Below are positions 1 to 9,686 of a stretch of 33,557 nt of DNA, one piece after another. This stretch comes from Chara braunii (taxonomy: Eukaryota > Streptophyta > Charophyceae > Charales > Characeae), in assembly GCA_003427395.1 (NCBI GenBank), contig BFEA01000359.1, positions 32,102 to 65,658 on the forward strand. Reading direction: 5' to 3'. Position 1 is the stretch's first letter; each line of letters starts with the position of its first letter. Made by a program: the position numbers and the translations under genes. The notes beneath the pieces are model-generated. The model had not been told where the DNA came from and did no database searches. It saw only the letters and a list, made by a program, of their open reading frames with translations.

Positions 1-314
1 GACACAGATTCAAAAAAGAAAAAAAGAAAAAAAAAGATCTCCTTGACCTTGTCCCATTGTGTCATCAGCTCACTTTGTACCTCTTGTTTGATCAACTTCG
101 ATGGTCTCCATGAAATCCAGGCCGTTTTGGGCCCGTCCATTTCAAAGACACAGTGCCTCTACCAGAGGGCCCAGAGCACCTCAGCAAAGGTGCTGGCTTG
201 TGGAGGTTTCCAGGCACCACAGAGTAATGCCCTCCACTCCCATGGCCATTGCTCGTCGGTACCCAGTTGGCGCCATACTCTGTCCCACCAGCTCCATATT
301 AATACATATAATTT
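1..314. other. Unassigned sequence at the left edge
   Basis: It begins with an A-rich, purine-rich tract (about 12-37) and continues as mixed sequence. Short open frames exist on the plus strand (43-321, 101-337), but they overlap in different frames, show no recognisable domain and look like chance frames. Read on the minus strand, parts around 180-290 have a Trp-rich look reminiscent of LINE ORF2 C-termini, too weak to call. Confidence 0.3.
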
Positions 315-491
315 CAGGTGATCTACGTGCTGGGTAGCGCGAGCTACAGAGTTTGCACCACAGGAGGGCCTGGCCCTGCTGTTCTAACTGGGTCCTGTCT
401 ATCAGCCATTCAGGTATTCTACATGCTGGGTGCCTCGAGTTACAGAGTTTGCACCACCTCTTGTTCTAACTGGGTCCTGTCTATCAGCCAG
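315..491. repeat. Imperfect twofold tandem duplication
   Basis: Unit 1 (315-410) and unit 2 (411-491) both run from CAGGTNNTCTACNTGCTGGG through ACAGAGTTTGCACCAC to GTTCTAACTGGGTCCTG and TCTATCAGCCA. Unit 1 carries roughly 15 extra bases in its middle. The units are otherwise close in sequence, so the duplication is fairly recent compared with the surrounding relics. No coding function is visible. Confidence 0.8.
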
Positions 492-540
492 TCATTTTCG
501 TGAACAGGCAGCAGTGAAAAATCTGCCGTTGTAACGATGC

Positions 541-555
541 AAGATTGGTTGCACC
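541..555. repeat. Left target-site duplication of the SINE
   Basis: AAGATTGGTTGCACC here matches AAGATTGATTGCACC at 744-758 with one mismatch in 15. The pair brackets the SINE exactly, as expected of LINE-dependent retroposition. Confidence 0.85.
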
Positions 556-743
556 ACCCAAGAGCATAGCTCAGTGGGTACACCAATGAACTGTTGAAAT
601 ACAAACCCGGGTTCGAATCCAGATGATGGAACTTGATTGATGAGGTAAAACCAAATATTTCTGAATTGCCTGGGGCCAGTCAGCTCCATGATGATATCTT
701 AAGGCCGTCGCCCTTTCAAAAAAAAAAAAAAAAAAAAAAAAAA
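556..743 (+). mobile_element. tRNA-derived SINE with poly(A) tail
   Basis: A short non-autonomous retroposon of about 188 bp. The 5' part is tRNA-like: an A-box-like segment (AGCATAGCTCAGTGGGTA, about 562-580) is followed by a perfect B box, GGTTCGAATCC at 610-620. These would form an internal RNA polymerase III promoter. The 3' part is tRNA-unrelated and ends in an A tract (718-743). The flanks are 15-bp target-site duplications with one mismatch (541-555 and 744-758), so both ends are defined. Such elements encode nothing and borrow LINE machinery. The single mismatch in the duplications and the uninterrupted A tract suggest a moderately young insertion. The parent tRNA and SINE family cannot be named from sequence alone. 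Confidence 0.88.
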
Positions 744-758
744 AAGATTGATTGCACC
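744..758. repeat. Right target-site duplication of the SINE
   Basis: AAGATTGATTGCACC, directly after the poly(A) tail; one mismatch to 541-555. Confidence 0.85.
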
Positions 759-1044
759 CTTCTTCATTCCAGCGACCACTAATTTGATCGTAACAAAAAC
801 AAAACAAAAAAGAAAAGAAAAAAGAAGGTGCTTCATCCATCTAAATGCCACCCGTTCTTTATGTCAATCTTTGTGCGCAGGATGTAACAAGTACTCTTGA
901 TCGACAACAAGTTTAGACTCTTGTTGTGCCTGCCACCCTTTTTGTGCTTGGTGGTCCACACCCAATTTTCCGGTCAATGGGCAGATCAGCTACCGGGATT
1001 AGTCTGAAGGCGATCCACCAGCCCTCATCCCGCAGGACCCAAAT
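759..1044. other. Unassigned sequence
   Basis: An A/G-rich stretch (about 795-828) is followed by mixed sequence. Read on the minus strand, about 960-1044 continues the frame of the LINE-like relic next to it and contains Trp-rich codons, so that relic may extend here. I see no other feature. Confidence 0.3.
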
Positions 1045-1985
1045 TCAGTAGACTTGAGCCTTCGGGATCCAATGGATCTCCACTGTGGTGATCCTAGTAA
1101 GGGTATTGTTCCTGTGCCTTTGGAAACAGCTCACCAGCACCCTTCCCTCCGGGTAAGGTCTGGCATCCAAAATGCTACCGGTTATGCCATCCTCCCCCGT
1201 TATCGTCACCCGATCGTTGTCGTTTAGGGAGGGGTCTGTCCTTAGGATGCGGACCCAGTTCAGAGATATAGAGAAAACCAAGGTGTCCAGTGCTGCTCGT
1301 GAGTTGTGACAGTACCTCAATCTCTGTCGGAGTTGCATGCCATCAATCAAGTCGTTTTTTGTTGGATCCCAAATGTCCCCCACTCGCAGCACCCCCTGTC
1401 TGACCCAGCCCCTTTGCCGATTAGGCGAGGCTACGGTGCCTTTCTAGGTCGATCCGTGCTGGCAAACATCTGGCTGTGCTCGTCGGTTGTCCAACGGTTG
1501 CCAAACAGGGGCTGCCAGTGGGACTCTTCCCACTGGGACGGCTTTATCTGGCAGTGGGAGTTGGCGCCACATAGTGAGCAGTGTGGGCCAAAAGGGATCA
1601 TTGGTTATGTCTCTTCTTGCTACTTGTCTGTCCCGCGTATCACTACCCAATCCTTGTCCTCTAGGGAGGGGCCTCTCCTTAGGATGTGGAGCTAGTCCGG
1701 ATATAAAGAAAACCAAGGAGTGCTGCTCGACGTGCTCGTGGGTTGTGACAGTACCTCAGTTTCTGCCGGAGCTGCATGTCATCAATCTTTTTTTGTTGGA
1801 TGAACTCGGATCCCAAATGTCAGCCACTCGCAGCATCCCCTGGCTGACCCACGCCTTCCAAGGTCGGTCCACGGTGGCAAACATTCGGCTGTTCTCATCG
1901 GTTATCCAATGGTTGTCAATGTGGCAAGACGAGACATAACCAATGATCGCTTTAGGCCCACACTGCTCACCACATGGCGCCAATT
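1045..1985 (-). pseudogene. Decayed LINE ORF2 C-terminus-like coding relic, internally duplicated
   Basis: On the minus strand two open pieces (1045-1392 and 1756-1983) share the phrase MLRV(G/A)DIWDP. It is preceded in both by sequence containing DRP and a Trp-rich segment. The pattern of a Trp, a hydrophobic VGDIWDP phrase and an LRQRL stretch resembles the region between reverse transcriptase and zf-RVT in plant L1-type ORF2. I see no catalytic motif, so this is tentative. At the DNA level the two pieces are one segment repeated about 436 bp apart: 1195-1512 corresponds to 1635-1925. Stops and frameshifts break both copies. It could instead be an unrelated retroelement domain. Confidence 0.4.
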
Positions 1986-2179
1986 AAGGGGTCAAACCCC
2001 AACCCTGGCTCGGCCCTTGGGGATCCCCGCGTCATAACCCTGCCTGTGATAAGGCAGTGGGTTTTTGTGATGCCGAAAGGGTCGAATATCTCCACGATAC
2101 GTTAAACCGACAAGGATGTATACTGTGCCTCATGAGTCGTGGAATAATGCAGGGTGGAAGTGGACGCAGGAAGAAAAAA
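1986..2179. other. Unassigned spacer before the gypsy relic
   Basis: Mixed sequence with an A-run at 2175-2184. The pol similarity of the gypsy relic begins only after about 2180, so gag and protease are missing or unrecognisable here. Confidence 0.3.
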
Positions 2180-2249
2180 AAAAGTAGACTTCCTGAAGGA
2201 GAAAATCAGCACGTTTGTAGCTCAGCCCAGTGAAAGCGCTTATGCGAGA

Positions 2250-2880
2250 TGGTGTTTTTTCATTAGAAAATCAAATGGGAAGGTGCGGTGGATATAAGAC
2301 CTCCATAAAACAAATAAGGTTGCCATTCGAGATGTGGGATCTATTATGAACCTTGTCTGAGTTGAAAGATTGATAGGTCGCTCTATTTACTCAGTGTGTG
2401 ATCTTTTTCGGGATACAACAAGATTCCATTGGATCCAGGGGATCGACACCTAATCGCTATGCACACACACCAGGGTTGGTCCAGATGATGGTCGTACTGA
2501 TGGAATGTACCAATAGTGTTGCAGTTTTTCATAGGGTTATGGTGGTTGTATAGAGTGAGTTTATACCGAACTTAACAGAATTTTTGAATGACTTTCCTAT
2601 TGAGGGCCTATATGAGAAAGACGAGACTGAGGTCAAGCCGGGGATGAGGAAGTTTGTGGCAGATCATGCGGAGGATATCAAGAGGGTGTTGAGGAAGCTG
2701 GAAGAAGCGAACCTCATAATTAGTGGTACTAAAAGCAGATGCGTTGTTTCATCCCCATAAAGATATTGGGTTATATCTGCGATAAGCAGGGAAGGTGATC
2801 GGACCTTACGAAGTTGGAAAATTTGACATGCTGGTCGATACCGTTGCATCATATTACTGACATACGCCAGTTTTCGAGAA
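2250..2880 (+). pseudogene. Ty3/gypsy reverse transcriptase relic
   Basis: Translated in pieces, this shows VRWI-DLHKTNKVAIRD, then YSVCDLF followed after a frameshift by GYNKIPLDPGDRHLIAMHT. The Asp of the DLF segment is the motif A catalytic residue. Around 2590-2605 the position expected to hold the (Y/V)DD box reads LND, so one catalytic aspartate appears replaced by asparagine. Downstream, DETEVKPGMRKFV and ITDIRQFSRM match the connection region of this family. Several in-frame stops and frameshifts make it a clear pseudogene. Confidence 0.8.
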
Positions 2881-2904
2881 TGATCGAATTATGGAAAAAC
2901 CTTT

Positions 2905-3560
2905 ATGAAAAGGTATGCGGATAAAGTTCAACCACTGAGGAAGTTACTTAGGAAGGGAGTAAAATGGAACAGGACTAATGACCAAGAGAAGGCAGTCCGG
3001 GTACTAAAAGATGACTTCAAGGAAGTAGGCCAAGTTTTGGGTGTACCCTACTTCGAGGATGAGATAAATAGGCCATTTGCAGGAAGTACAAACGCAAGAC
3101 TGACTTTCGTAGGAGGGATATTAGCACAGAAAGACTCTGAAGGGAATGAGAGACCTCTTAGATTCGAGAAGAAAATATTAAATTTAGCGTAGAGGAACGA
3201 TTCTCAATTTAAGAAGGAAGTCTTAGGTGTATTACATTGCCTTATGTCTTAAGACATTAAATTTATAGGCGTAGGTTTGTCCTGCGTGTAGATCCAACAG
3301 CGGTGGCTGCAGTTTTACAAAAGAATTTCTGCTTGACTGACCCTATAATAGCTAGATGACTTATGCGCATATGAATGTTTGACTATGAGGTCGAACGCAT
3401 ATCTGGGATCAAGAACTTTGTTGCAGATAGGCTACAACGGATTAAACTAGAAGAAGGTGATCTTCGATCACCTAGTGAAGTAGATAACTTTCTGCAGGTG
3501 GAAATAGGGTTGATTAGGATGGATCCTAATATCAGTGGCACCATTCAATTTCTGTGAAAT
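2905..3560 (+). pseudogene. Ty3/gypsy RNase H relic
   Basis: The open piece 2905-3192 (95 codons) carries the lead-in LRKLLRKGVKW, PYFEDEINRPF, then STNAR where active RNases H have a TDA-type motif, so the first acidic residue reads Asn. GGILAQKDSEGNERPLRFE follows. After a stop at 3190, SQFKKEVLGVLHCL continues the same domain. The piece at 3375-3557 begins with FDYEVERISGIKNFVADRL, the typical end of this RNase H before integrase. The segment 3245-3375 is frameshifted. Not functional. Confidence 0.8.
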
Positions 3561-3599
3561 TTATATACTTGAAAGTACCGACAAATAAAACTATATCTA

Positions 3600-4395
3600 T
3601 CAGGGGAGGAGGAGATCGAGGAAACCATCAGGAGAGAAGCGCTGTAGAAACATGAGCGCTTCGTCAGAAAAGATGAAAGGTTGTTGCTGACATACGAAAG
3701 CGTAGGGTATACAGGGGATCATAATTTATCGCGAGAGAAGTCAAAACACTGCTCCAATCGGCAGGGATTATAGTATCATTCTCCGCAACATATCATCCAC
3801 AAACGAACGGGTCGGTAGATAGCGGACACCAATCCTTGGTAAACACACTTGCGAAGTGGTGGATTGGAAAGGATAAGACTTGGCCAGATACTTAAGATTT
3901 GCGGTGTGGGCAGACAATATTACTGTTCGTACTACTGCTGCGTATCTGCCTTACACCTTATGATTCGGTAGGCATTGCCCTCTCGCCATTTAATTCTATA
4001 CGGATTCATGGACAAAAGTTAATTACGAATCCACGTTGACTCGAGAGTGCTTGTTGGAGGCTAGAATCCAATAGATCGTTGTGACAGTAAAGGAGAGAAC
4101 TGTGGAGGCGGTGGAAATAGTTAGCGTTAAAAGGGGAAAAGATAAACAGAGATGGGATAAGAACACTCGAGTTAGACATGAGGGCTTAGAACTAGGATTC
4201 TAGTTTTACTCTATGATTCGACTCTAGAAAGGACATGGATTGGTAAGCTAACTAAACAATAGATGGGGCCCTACCGTGTAGATAAAAGATTGGAAGGAGG
4301 GGCGTACATAATAAAAGAACTAGAGGAAGCTATGTGGAAAGAACCGGTATCAGAAACTCGTTTAAAGGTCTTTAGGGCGCGGAGACGGATGTAAC
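3600..4395 (+). pseudogene. Ty3/gypsy integrase relic with internal deletion and GPY/F C-terminus
   Basis: From about 3655 the N-terminal lead (RFVRKDERLLLTYES) jumps within about 30 codons to REVKTLLQSAGIIVSF and YHPQTNGSVDSGHQ (about 3793-3835). The HHCC zinc-binding region and the part carrying the first two catalytic acids are therefore missing. In the NG-x-V-E motif the glutamate position reads Asp. The C-terminal GPY/F-type module follows at about 4160-4390 (KNTRVRHEGLELG, NRWGPYRVDKRLEGGAY, ETRLKVFRARRR). Stops interrupt throughout. The family assignment is strong and activity is excluded. Confidence 0.8.
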
Positions 4396-5989
4396 CGACT
4401 CTCGATAGCACTTAGAAAAGACGAAAGGGAAGGAAAAGATGGAAGACAAGTCGTCGAGGTGCTTAGAACCTCTGCGGCCGTCGACTTATGAAAAAGGAAA
4501 GTGTTCTAAAGAATCTAAGAGCTGCAGAAATGAGAAATTTTAAGTGTGAAGACCGGGCGAGGTAAAGGAAAAGAGAAAAGGAAGGGGAATATTCTAGAAA
4601 CAACCACGAAAAGAAGAGAGAAGAAAAGAAACCATAAGAAAGTTATCAAGAAAATAATAGTCGGCGGCGGAAGCGCGAATCAACGCCTTTGTGAGAAACG
4701 ATGTCGTAGAGCTGAAAGATGTTTGGGGGTTAAAAAAAAGCTGACAAAAAAAAAGAATAAGGAGAGGAGAAGGCAACCAAATAAAATGCGATGTACAGAT
4801 TAGGTGTCAACCTACTTAAATTTTTTCTATCTTTAGTCGATTCTGAGAGTGATGGCTCGTCAGCGAAGTTGAGAATGTGGGGCGGGGTTGTTGTCGGGCG
4901 GCGACGATGAGAATGTGGGGCGGGCCTGCTGTCCGAACTTGGGCGTAACGATGACGAGATACGTAGATGAAATAGAATCTTTGTCAACCGGGAAGTGGTT
5001 GCTTTAAAAGTCGAAGAGAAAGGAAAAACAAAGAAAATTGCGCTCGTTCACGCTCGTTTTGAGAAGGGATAGTACTTGCACGTGAATGTGCCGCTGCAGA
5101 CTGTGAAACTAAGGTAAATACTTACGTTAGAGTCCTGAGCTGAGAACGGCGGAAGGACGGCCATAAAGAAAGGGAATTCGGATACATCCACGTTCCAACG
5201 GAGTTTGTGGAGCGATGGTTGACTTGACGAAATCGCCAAATTGGCCAAGCTTTGGGTCGTTGGCGGAGATTGGATTCCTTTGTGGTCACTGATGCGAAAT
5301 AGAGAAGATTAGGGGCCCATTCCGGAAAAAAGAAATAATAATCAAGACTCGGGATGGCTTTGGTACGATGTAAGTGCATTTTACTGACAGTGAGGCCTAC
5401 TTGGTGTCATTTTTGCCCGTTGAATAGGCGAAATACCCTCGGGCTTTGGTTCCGAGGTAGGAACGGTACCAAGGCGCTTCGAATCTCCCGACAACTTGTT
5501 GATCGTTGTTGGGACCAAACTGCTGGAGACTGGTGTTGCTGGACCAACAAAGTTCATAAGCCCAATTGGGCTTTTTCTCTGGACACATGGGACTGACGCA
5601 CGTCTTGGCACACGAAGGTGTGTTAGCCCTCAAGAGCACTTGGATAAGATTTGGGGCGTTTGGGGGGGACATCATGAACGTACATACCTGCTAACAGGTA
5701 GCATGGGATTCAAACGTGAAGCGTCTGCTCTTCAAGCTGTAAGGTTGCCACCACATACATGGAAAGATGTTGTGGCCATTTTGCTGCGTATATTTTGGTT
5801 AGAGAGTGAAGTAAAATAGTGGAAAAATACCACATGATACGACGTCTATTCTCTGTGTCGAAACCACTCGTGCAATCATCTTAGAATAACATTAATCCTA
5901 AAGTTAGTTTCACTTTGAGGAAAGTGCATAAATCCAAAACATGGTTGTGGCTCATTCCCTTTGAGAAAACATTAACTTTGAATTTTTTT
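4396..5989. other. Unassigned, AG-rich then mixed sequence
   Basis: 4396-4800 is purine-rich on the plus strand. A Lys/Arg-rich open frame (4546-4803) simply reflects this composition. At 4870-4925 the phrase GAGAATGTGGGGCGGG occurs twice, about 44 bp apart. Plus-strand open frames at 5354-5596 and 5496-5819 have no recognisable domain and overlap one another in different frames. I find no gene, LTR boundary or RNA gene here. Confidence 0.3.
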
Positions 5990-6343
5990 GATGTATTTAG
6001 CGGTGGGGCACAACCATCGCACGCACAGGAAATGTGATTAACAGGCTAATCCTCTTTGCTCGAGGGCGCACCCACGACACTTGGATCAGCGCGTGGATCA
6101 CCGTGTGCAGCATTTGGACCAGCGTGTGGATCACCGCTCAAACGAGCATCGGTGAATTAGTATGTTTCACCGTGAATAGGATTAGCAAGATCAACTGATA
6201 AAAAACCAGCAGCGCGATTACGGGGATCACTGTGATAAGCATTAGCGGGATCAGCCCGAAGAATAACATTATCGCATTTATGCAGATCACGGTAATCAGC
6301 ATGAGCGGCATTGACCCGCGAAACCATCAGCGCGATTACACGG
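5990..6343. repeat. Degenerate GATCA-rich short-repeat tract
   Basis: Short related phrases recur irregularly: GGATCAGCGCGTGGATCACC, then GGACCAGCGTGTGGATCACC, then repeated GGATCA, GATAAGCAT, AGCGCGATTAC. The unit is roughly 30-40 bp and strongly diverged. It ends where copy C of the large element begins. No coding potential. Confidence 0.5.
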
Positions 6344-6709
6344 TGTCGAGCGCATGGGTCCCGTAGGGGAGCCTCCCGACCACGTCACGTAGGATTTTTG
6401 CAGGACTTCTATCACAATGTAACTTTCGCCGCTCTGGCCGAGTGCGTCAGCCATACCTCTCGCGAACCCCTACGATAGGACAGGAATCACGTTAGGTATA
6501 ACTTACCTCTCCCCAAGGGGTTGTCACCACCCTTGGACAGACGTATCCTCTGAGCTACCGAACCACATGCAAAAGCTACTCAAATGCAATCACATAGGTG
6601 GCCCAACCGAGGGCGTTTCTCATACATTGTAGCATAGGGGATACGCGTGGTCAAACGCCTTAATCGGACCCGCGTGCGAACCGACGCTCTGGGGGCTGAT
6701 GTCCCAAGT
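6344..6709 (-). mobile_element. Copy C: 3'-terminal fragment of the large TGTCG...CGACA element
   Basis: Read on the minus strand, this matches the last ~370 bp of copies A (ending 15928) and B (ending 24335). Shared phrases include TCGCGAGAGGTATGGCTG, the GAG-GTAAGT splice-donor-like site (here 6501-6506), CCCCTATGCTACA and the terminus CGACA at 6344. The match stops abruptly at about 6709, where a 5'-truncated LINE begins on the plus strand. This third copy fixes the terminus seen in A and B. The bases beyond the terminus differ between all three copies, which supports a true element end there. Confidence 0.8.
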
Positions 6710-7292
6710 AAGGTTCAATGTTTGTCGACTAGTTCCTTCGCAGAAGCAAGCCAGCTTAATGTGGGCACAGTCGATGTCAGTAATCCCATCGGCCCTCTGG
6801 CTCAGCCACATGGGCATGGATATTAACGTGACTTGCAAGAGATGCAATTGGGGTCGGGAAGCAACAAAACATCTGTGGCTGCTATGCCCATTGGCAGATG
6901 AGTTGTGGGTATGGTGGAAGATACAGTGGGCAGCAAGAGGGGCAACTAAATGGGAGTGGACGGATGACTGGATATTCAATGCGACCCCCCAATTCTCATA
7001 TGAATGGGGGTATGTAGCTTTGGTGTGCAGAGGCATACTAATGGAAGTTATCTGGAAAGCAAGGAACGCGGTGGTTTTTCGCAAAGACCCGTTCCCTCTT
7101 CAACAACAGATCAGAATGGTTAAGGAGATGCTCAGATTAACAGTGATGACGGAATGGGAAAATTTGAGGCAACGAGCAGGCAGGGGTCTGCTCTGGTTTT
7201 GGGAAACGTGGACTGGGGATGATTTTTTGACAACGATCAGTCCAAAAGGAAAAATGCAAGTTTCCAAAGGCTACTTTAATACTGCCTTGTGA
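6710..7292 (+). pseudogene. LINE ORF2 C-terminus with zf-RVT module
   Basis: The frame is open to the stop at 7290-7292. It holds the zf-RVT pattern CKRCNWGREATKHLWLLCPL (Cys-x2-Cys, His, Cys), followed by LADELWVWW and VIWKARNAVVF. This module closes ORF2 proteins of plant L1-clade LINEs. Endonuclease and reverse transcriptase are absent because of 5' truncation. The frame is unbroken, unlike the larger LINE at 16.8-24.3 kb (same family, LADELWLWW), so this insertion is the younger of the two. No promoter and no proper start codon; not a functional gene. Confidence 0.82.
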
Positions 7293-7645
7293 GGAAAGAG
7301 GTCAGACTATTCTAGACTTGGGGAACAGACTAAGAGGCGGGAGAGAGATTGAGTTAAGATCCCGAACTCCTTTTTTTGGGAATAGAGAGATTTAAGCGGA
7401 TTTTTGCTTAAGGTAGAGGCACTTCTCTTCCCCTCCCCCTCCCTATTTTTTTAAGAATTTTGTTTTTGGGAGTAAAGGGACACCGGATCCGGTTTCCAGG
7501 AGCCTACAGCCAGGTATTGGCCCGAGCATGTGATGTACCAGGTTGTCTTGTGGGGTGTATTCTCGGGCCCCTGTCCTTGGATTTGAAATGAAATACGTGA
7601 ATTTCCAAAAAAAAAAACAAAAAAACTGCAAAAAAATAAAAAATA
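6710..7645 (+). mobile_element. 5'-truncated L1-type LINE (dead-on-arrival copy)
   Basis: It contains the end of ORF2, a 3' UTR and an A-rich tail (about 7606-7645). The 3' UTR phrase GGTTTCCAGGAGCC (about 7489) is shared in degenerate form with the large minus-strand LINE (about 16970) and with the insert at about 20075. The 5' truncation is typical of target-primed reverse transcription. I could not find a target-site duplication, and copy C does not resume after the tail, so a later deletion or rearrangement is likely. Confidence 0.8.
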
Positions 7646-8263
7646 GGTTAGTCTCTTGTATTTCGGTACCATTGGATCGCAATACATCAACGGGCGGAGC
7701 TCCGTCCCATCATGTCGCACGTGATAGAAAGCTCAGCGTTGAGAAATCTCAACGCTGTATGTGGGACCAGACCCGTGGGGTGAAGTCCCACCGCCCAAGT
7801 TTAAGTTTAGAAAACGCAACCGTGTGACACCATTTTGACATTAATAAATTCGAAATAAGAAATTAAAAAACTGAAAAAAAACGTTAGAAACAATTTTTCT
7901 CCTTATTTTTGATTAAGTAACTCGGAGGAAAGAAACACATCTGGCACAGTCGGAATGAGGGCATACGCACACGGGGACATATAATCCCAAAATCCCCCCC
8001 CAAAAAGGTAAAAGGTCGGTCACACGGATCTACCAAATTTGCAAATGTACTATTCGAGTTCCCATTTGTCAACGGCCTAGGAAGCCGTGGGGCAAGGGAT
8101 TTTGCGGTCACGTCTGGAGGTGACTGCAAATGCCCTTTTTCATTTGTTGCATTTTTCTTCGGAAATTGACCAAAATTCGTTCACAAAAGTTCTTGCACAA
8201 TTAGTGGATGCGCCCGTGTGACCAGCCAAGTACCAAATCCCCATTTCTCCAAACGGTCGCGAC
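7646..8263. other. Unassigned sequence with a strong hairpin
   Basis: Contains a perfect 10-bp inverted repeat, CAGCGTTGAG (7734-7743) and CTCAACGCTG (7748-7757), with a 4-base spacer. A near-palindrome around GGAGCTCC lies just upstream at about 7692-7708. The rest is AT-rich (7840-7920) to mixed sequence with no coding signal. Confidence 0.5.
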
Positions 8264-8359
8264 CTTGTCCCATCTGAAAAGGCACAGCAGTGTGACTTGT
8301 CCCATCTGAAAAGGCACAGCAGTGTGACTTGTCCCATCTAAAAAGGCATAGCAGTGTGA
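8264..8359. repeat. Three tandem 32-bp repeats
   Basis: Units 8264-8295, 8296-8327 and 8328-8359 begin CTTGTCCCATCTGAAAAGG and end CAGCAGTGTGA. Units 1 and 2 are identical; unit 3 has two substitutions. This is a young minisatellite. No function is evident. Confidence 0.92.
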
Positions 8360-8523
8360 CATTGAAGATCTGTGAGTAGGGAGTAAACGTATAGAATAAT
8401 GCAAAGTGAAAGATGGGGAGAATGAGAGGGTATGGGATGGAATGGGAAGTTGAGGGAGGGTAGTGGGGAACTTGTTCACTAGACCTGGCTCCTCGGTCCT
8501 GATTAGGCCCGCAGGAGGACCAG
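8360..8523. other. Flank of copy A
   Basis: A purine-rich stretch (8400-8465) leads to the TGTCGG terminus at 8524. The five bases before the terminus (ACCAG) do not repeat after 15928 (CCGGT), so no target-site duplication is visible. Confidence 0.5.
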
Positions 8524-9470
8524 TGTCGGCGCGAATACCCTTACAAGGGTATCCGCCCTGGTTTTTGCAAGTGACAGGAAATAGTTTTGGTTTAAAGTTT
8601 AAGTATACCGCGCTAGGCACGGCTGCGTATGTGACTTACGTTGACAGGATGGTTGACTATAATAGAGAGTGCATGGGCGCGCAGGTTTAGGGCGCGCGTG
8701 ATTCTTTTTTGTTTTTGATCATAAAGCCGGCACGGACATTGGTCGTTTTGTTAGTGATGTTATTATTATTTATTTATTTTTGATTAATCAGGAAGTAAGG
8801 ATGTTTTCGTTTTATTGGTACGTTTGACCGAGGCGCGTACGGGCGAAGGACGACATCGACAACAAAGTGACTTATGAAGGCGTCTTGGTAGCTTGGCGCG
8901 TCGCGCAGTGTCTGTTTATTTGGGCCTCTGCCAGCGCTAGACACAGACTTGGGTCTAGCACTATCTGTTACGGCGTCAAACTTTCATCAGGGAGATTCAG
9001 GGATCGAGGTCGAGCGAGCGACGACGCGGGGTCAGAGTGGCACGAATGGACCGAGGGGTTGAGGGCCTGGCGGGGCTATCCCCCTTGGTTTTGCCGTCGG
9101 CGGCGTCCGGTCGACGGTGGCGTTTTCTAGGTAAATTCTTTTTAGCGTCGTATTTCTAATTAATTTCTGCTATGCTCCGATGTGCCGATTGACCCGGGCA
9201 CGGCACCGACTTTTAAGGGTCGTCGGCGGGAGCACCAGTCAAGGATTTGGGCTCGCGCCTCTTTTGACGGTTCGATTGGGTTCCGACATATTTGGGATGC
9301 TGGCAAAATTCCTCTGTCCCACCCATCTTGGAATACGGGCCAAGGAGTTCAAACGCGCATGCAAGCCGGTGGGTGATTAGCCTACGAGGCGGGATAAAAC
9401 CGAGTGGCGGGGCCCCTTTTGTGGGTGCGTCGGCCGCAGCCCACGATCTGTGTGTGGGAGGTTTGAGTAT

Positions 9471-9648
9471 GAGTATGCCCGTTGGGCCCCGGCGGAGGGT
9501 GAGTTATCCCTGAGCGGGGCGGCTCGGGCCATGGTGAGGCCTGCAACAGTGCTGATTATGCGCAGGTAGCTCACGGTGAACCCCCCCCCCCGCTACGGCC
9601 TTCAAAGTTCTCATTTGAGTAGTTGCCACTATCACCGAAGGTCTGCAC
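9471..9648. repeat. First copy of an exact 178-bp direct repeat (library artefact)
   Basis: From GAGTATGCCCG to GGTCTGCAC, identical to 9687-9864, including an 11-base C run. The two copies are separated only by the adapter at 9649-9686. Base-for-base identity inside an otherwise diverged old element points to a circularised or doubly read library molecule. Confidence 0.95.
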
Positions 9649-9686
9649 CTGTCTCTTATACACATCTAGATGTGTATAAGAGACAG
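9649..9686. other. Nextera/Tn5 mate-pair junction adapter (non-genomic)
   Basis: CTGTCTCTTATACACATCT (the 19-bp Tn5 mosaic end) is followed directly by its reverse complement, giving a 38-bp perfect palindrome. This is the known junction sequence of Nextera mate-pair libraries. Translation across it gives VSYTHLDVYKRQ on both strands, a peptide well known from contaminated protein predictions. Confidence 0.97.

Larger units (their letters stand above)
2180..4395 (+). mobile_element. Ty3/gypsy retrotransposon pol relic, internal part only
   Basis: The order reverse transcriptase, RNase H, integrase can be followed on the plus strand in shifting frames, which defines Ty3/gypsy as opposed to Ty1/copia. 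No LTR, primer-binding site, gag or protease can be recognised at either end. The relic holds many stops, frameshifts and at least one large deletion in integrase. Segments are listed separately. GC is lower than in the adjacent large element, so it is probably an independent old insertion. Confidence 0.85.

Noticed and set aside
4546-4803. Lys/Arg-rich 85-codon frame after the gypsy relic
   Set aside because: Reflects AG-rich DNA; no domain and no conserved partner.
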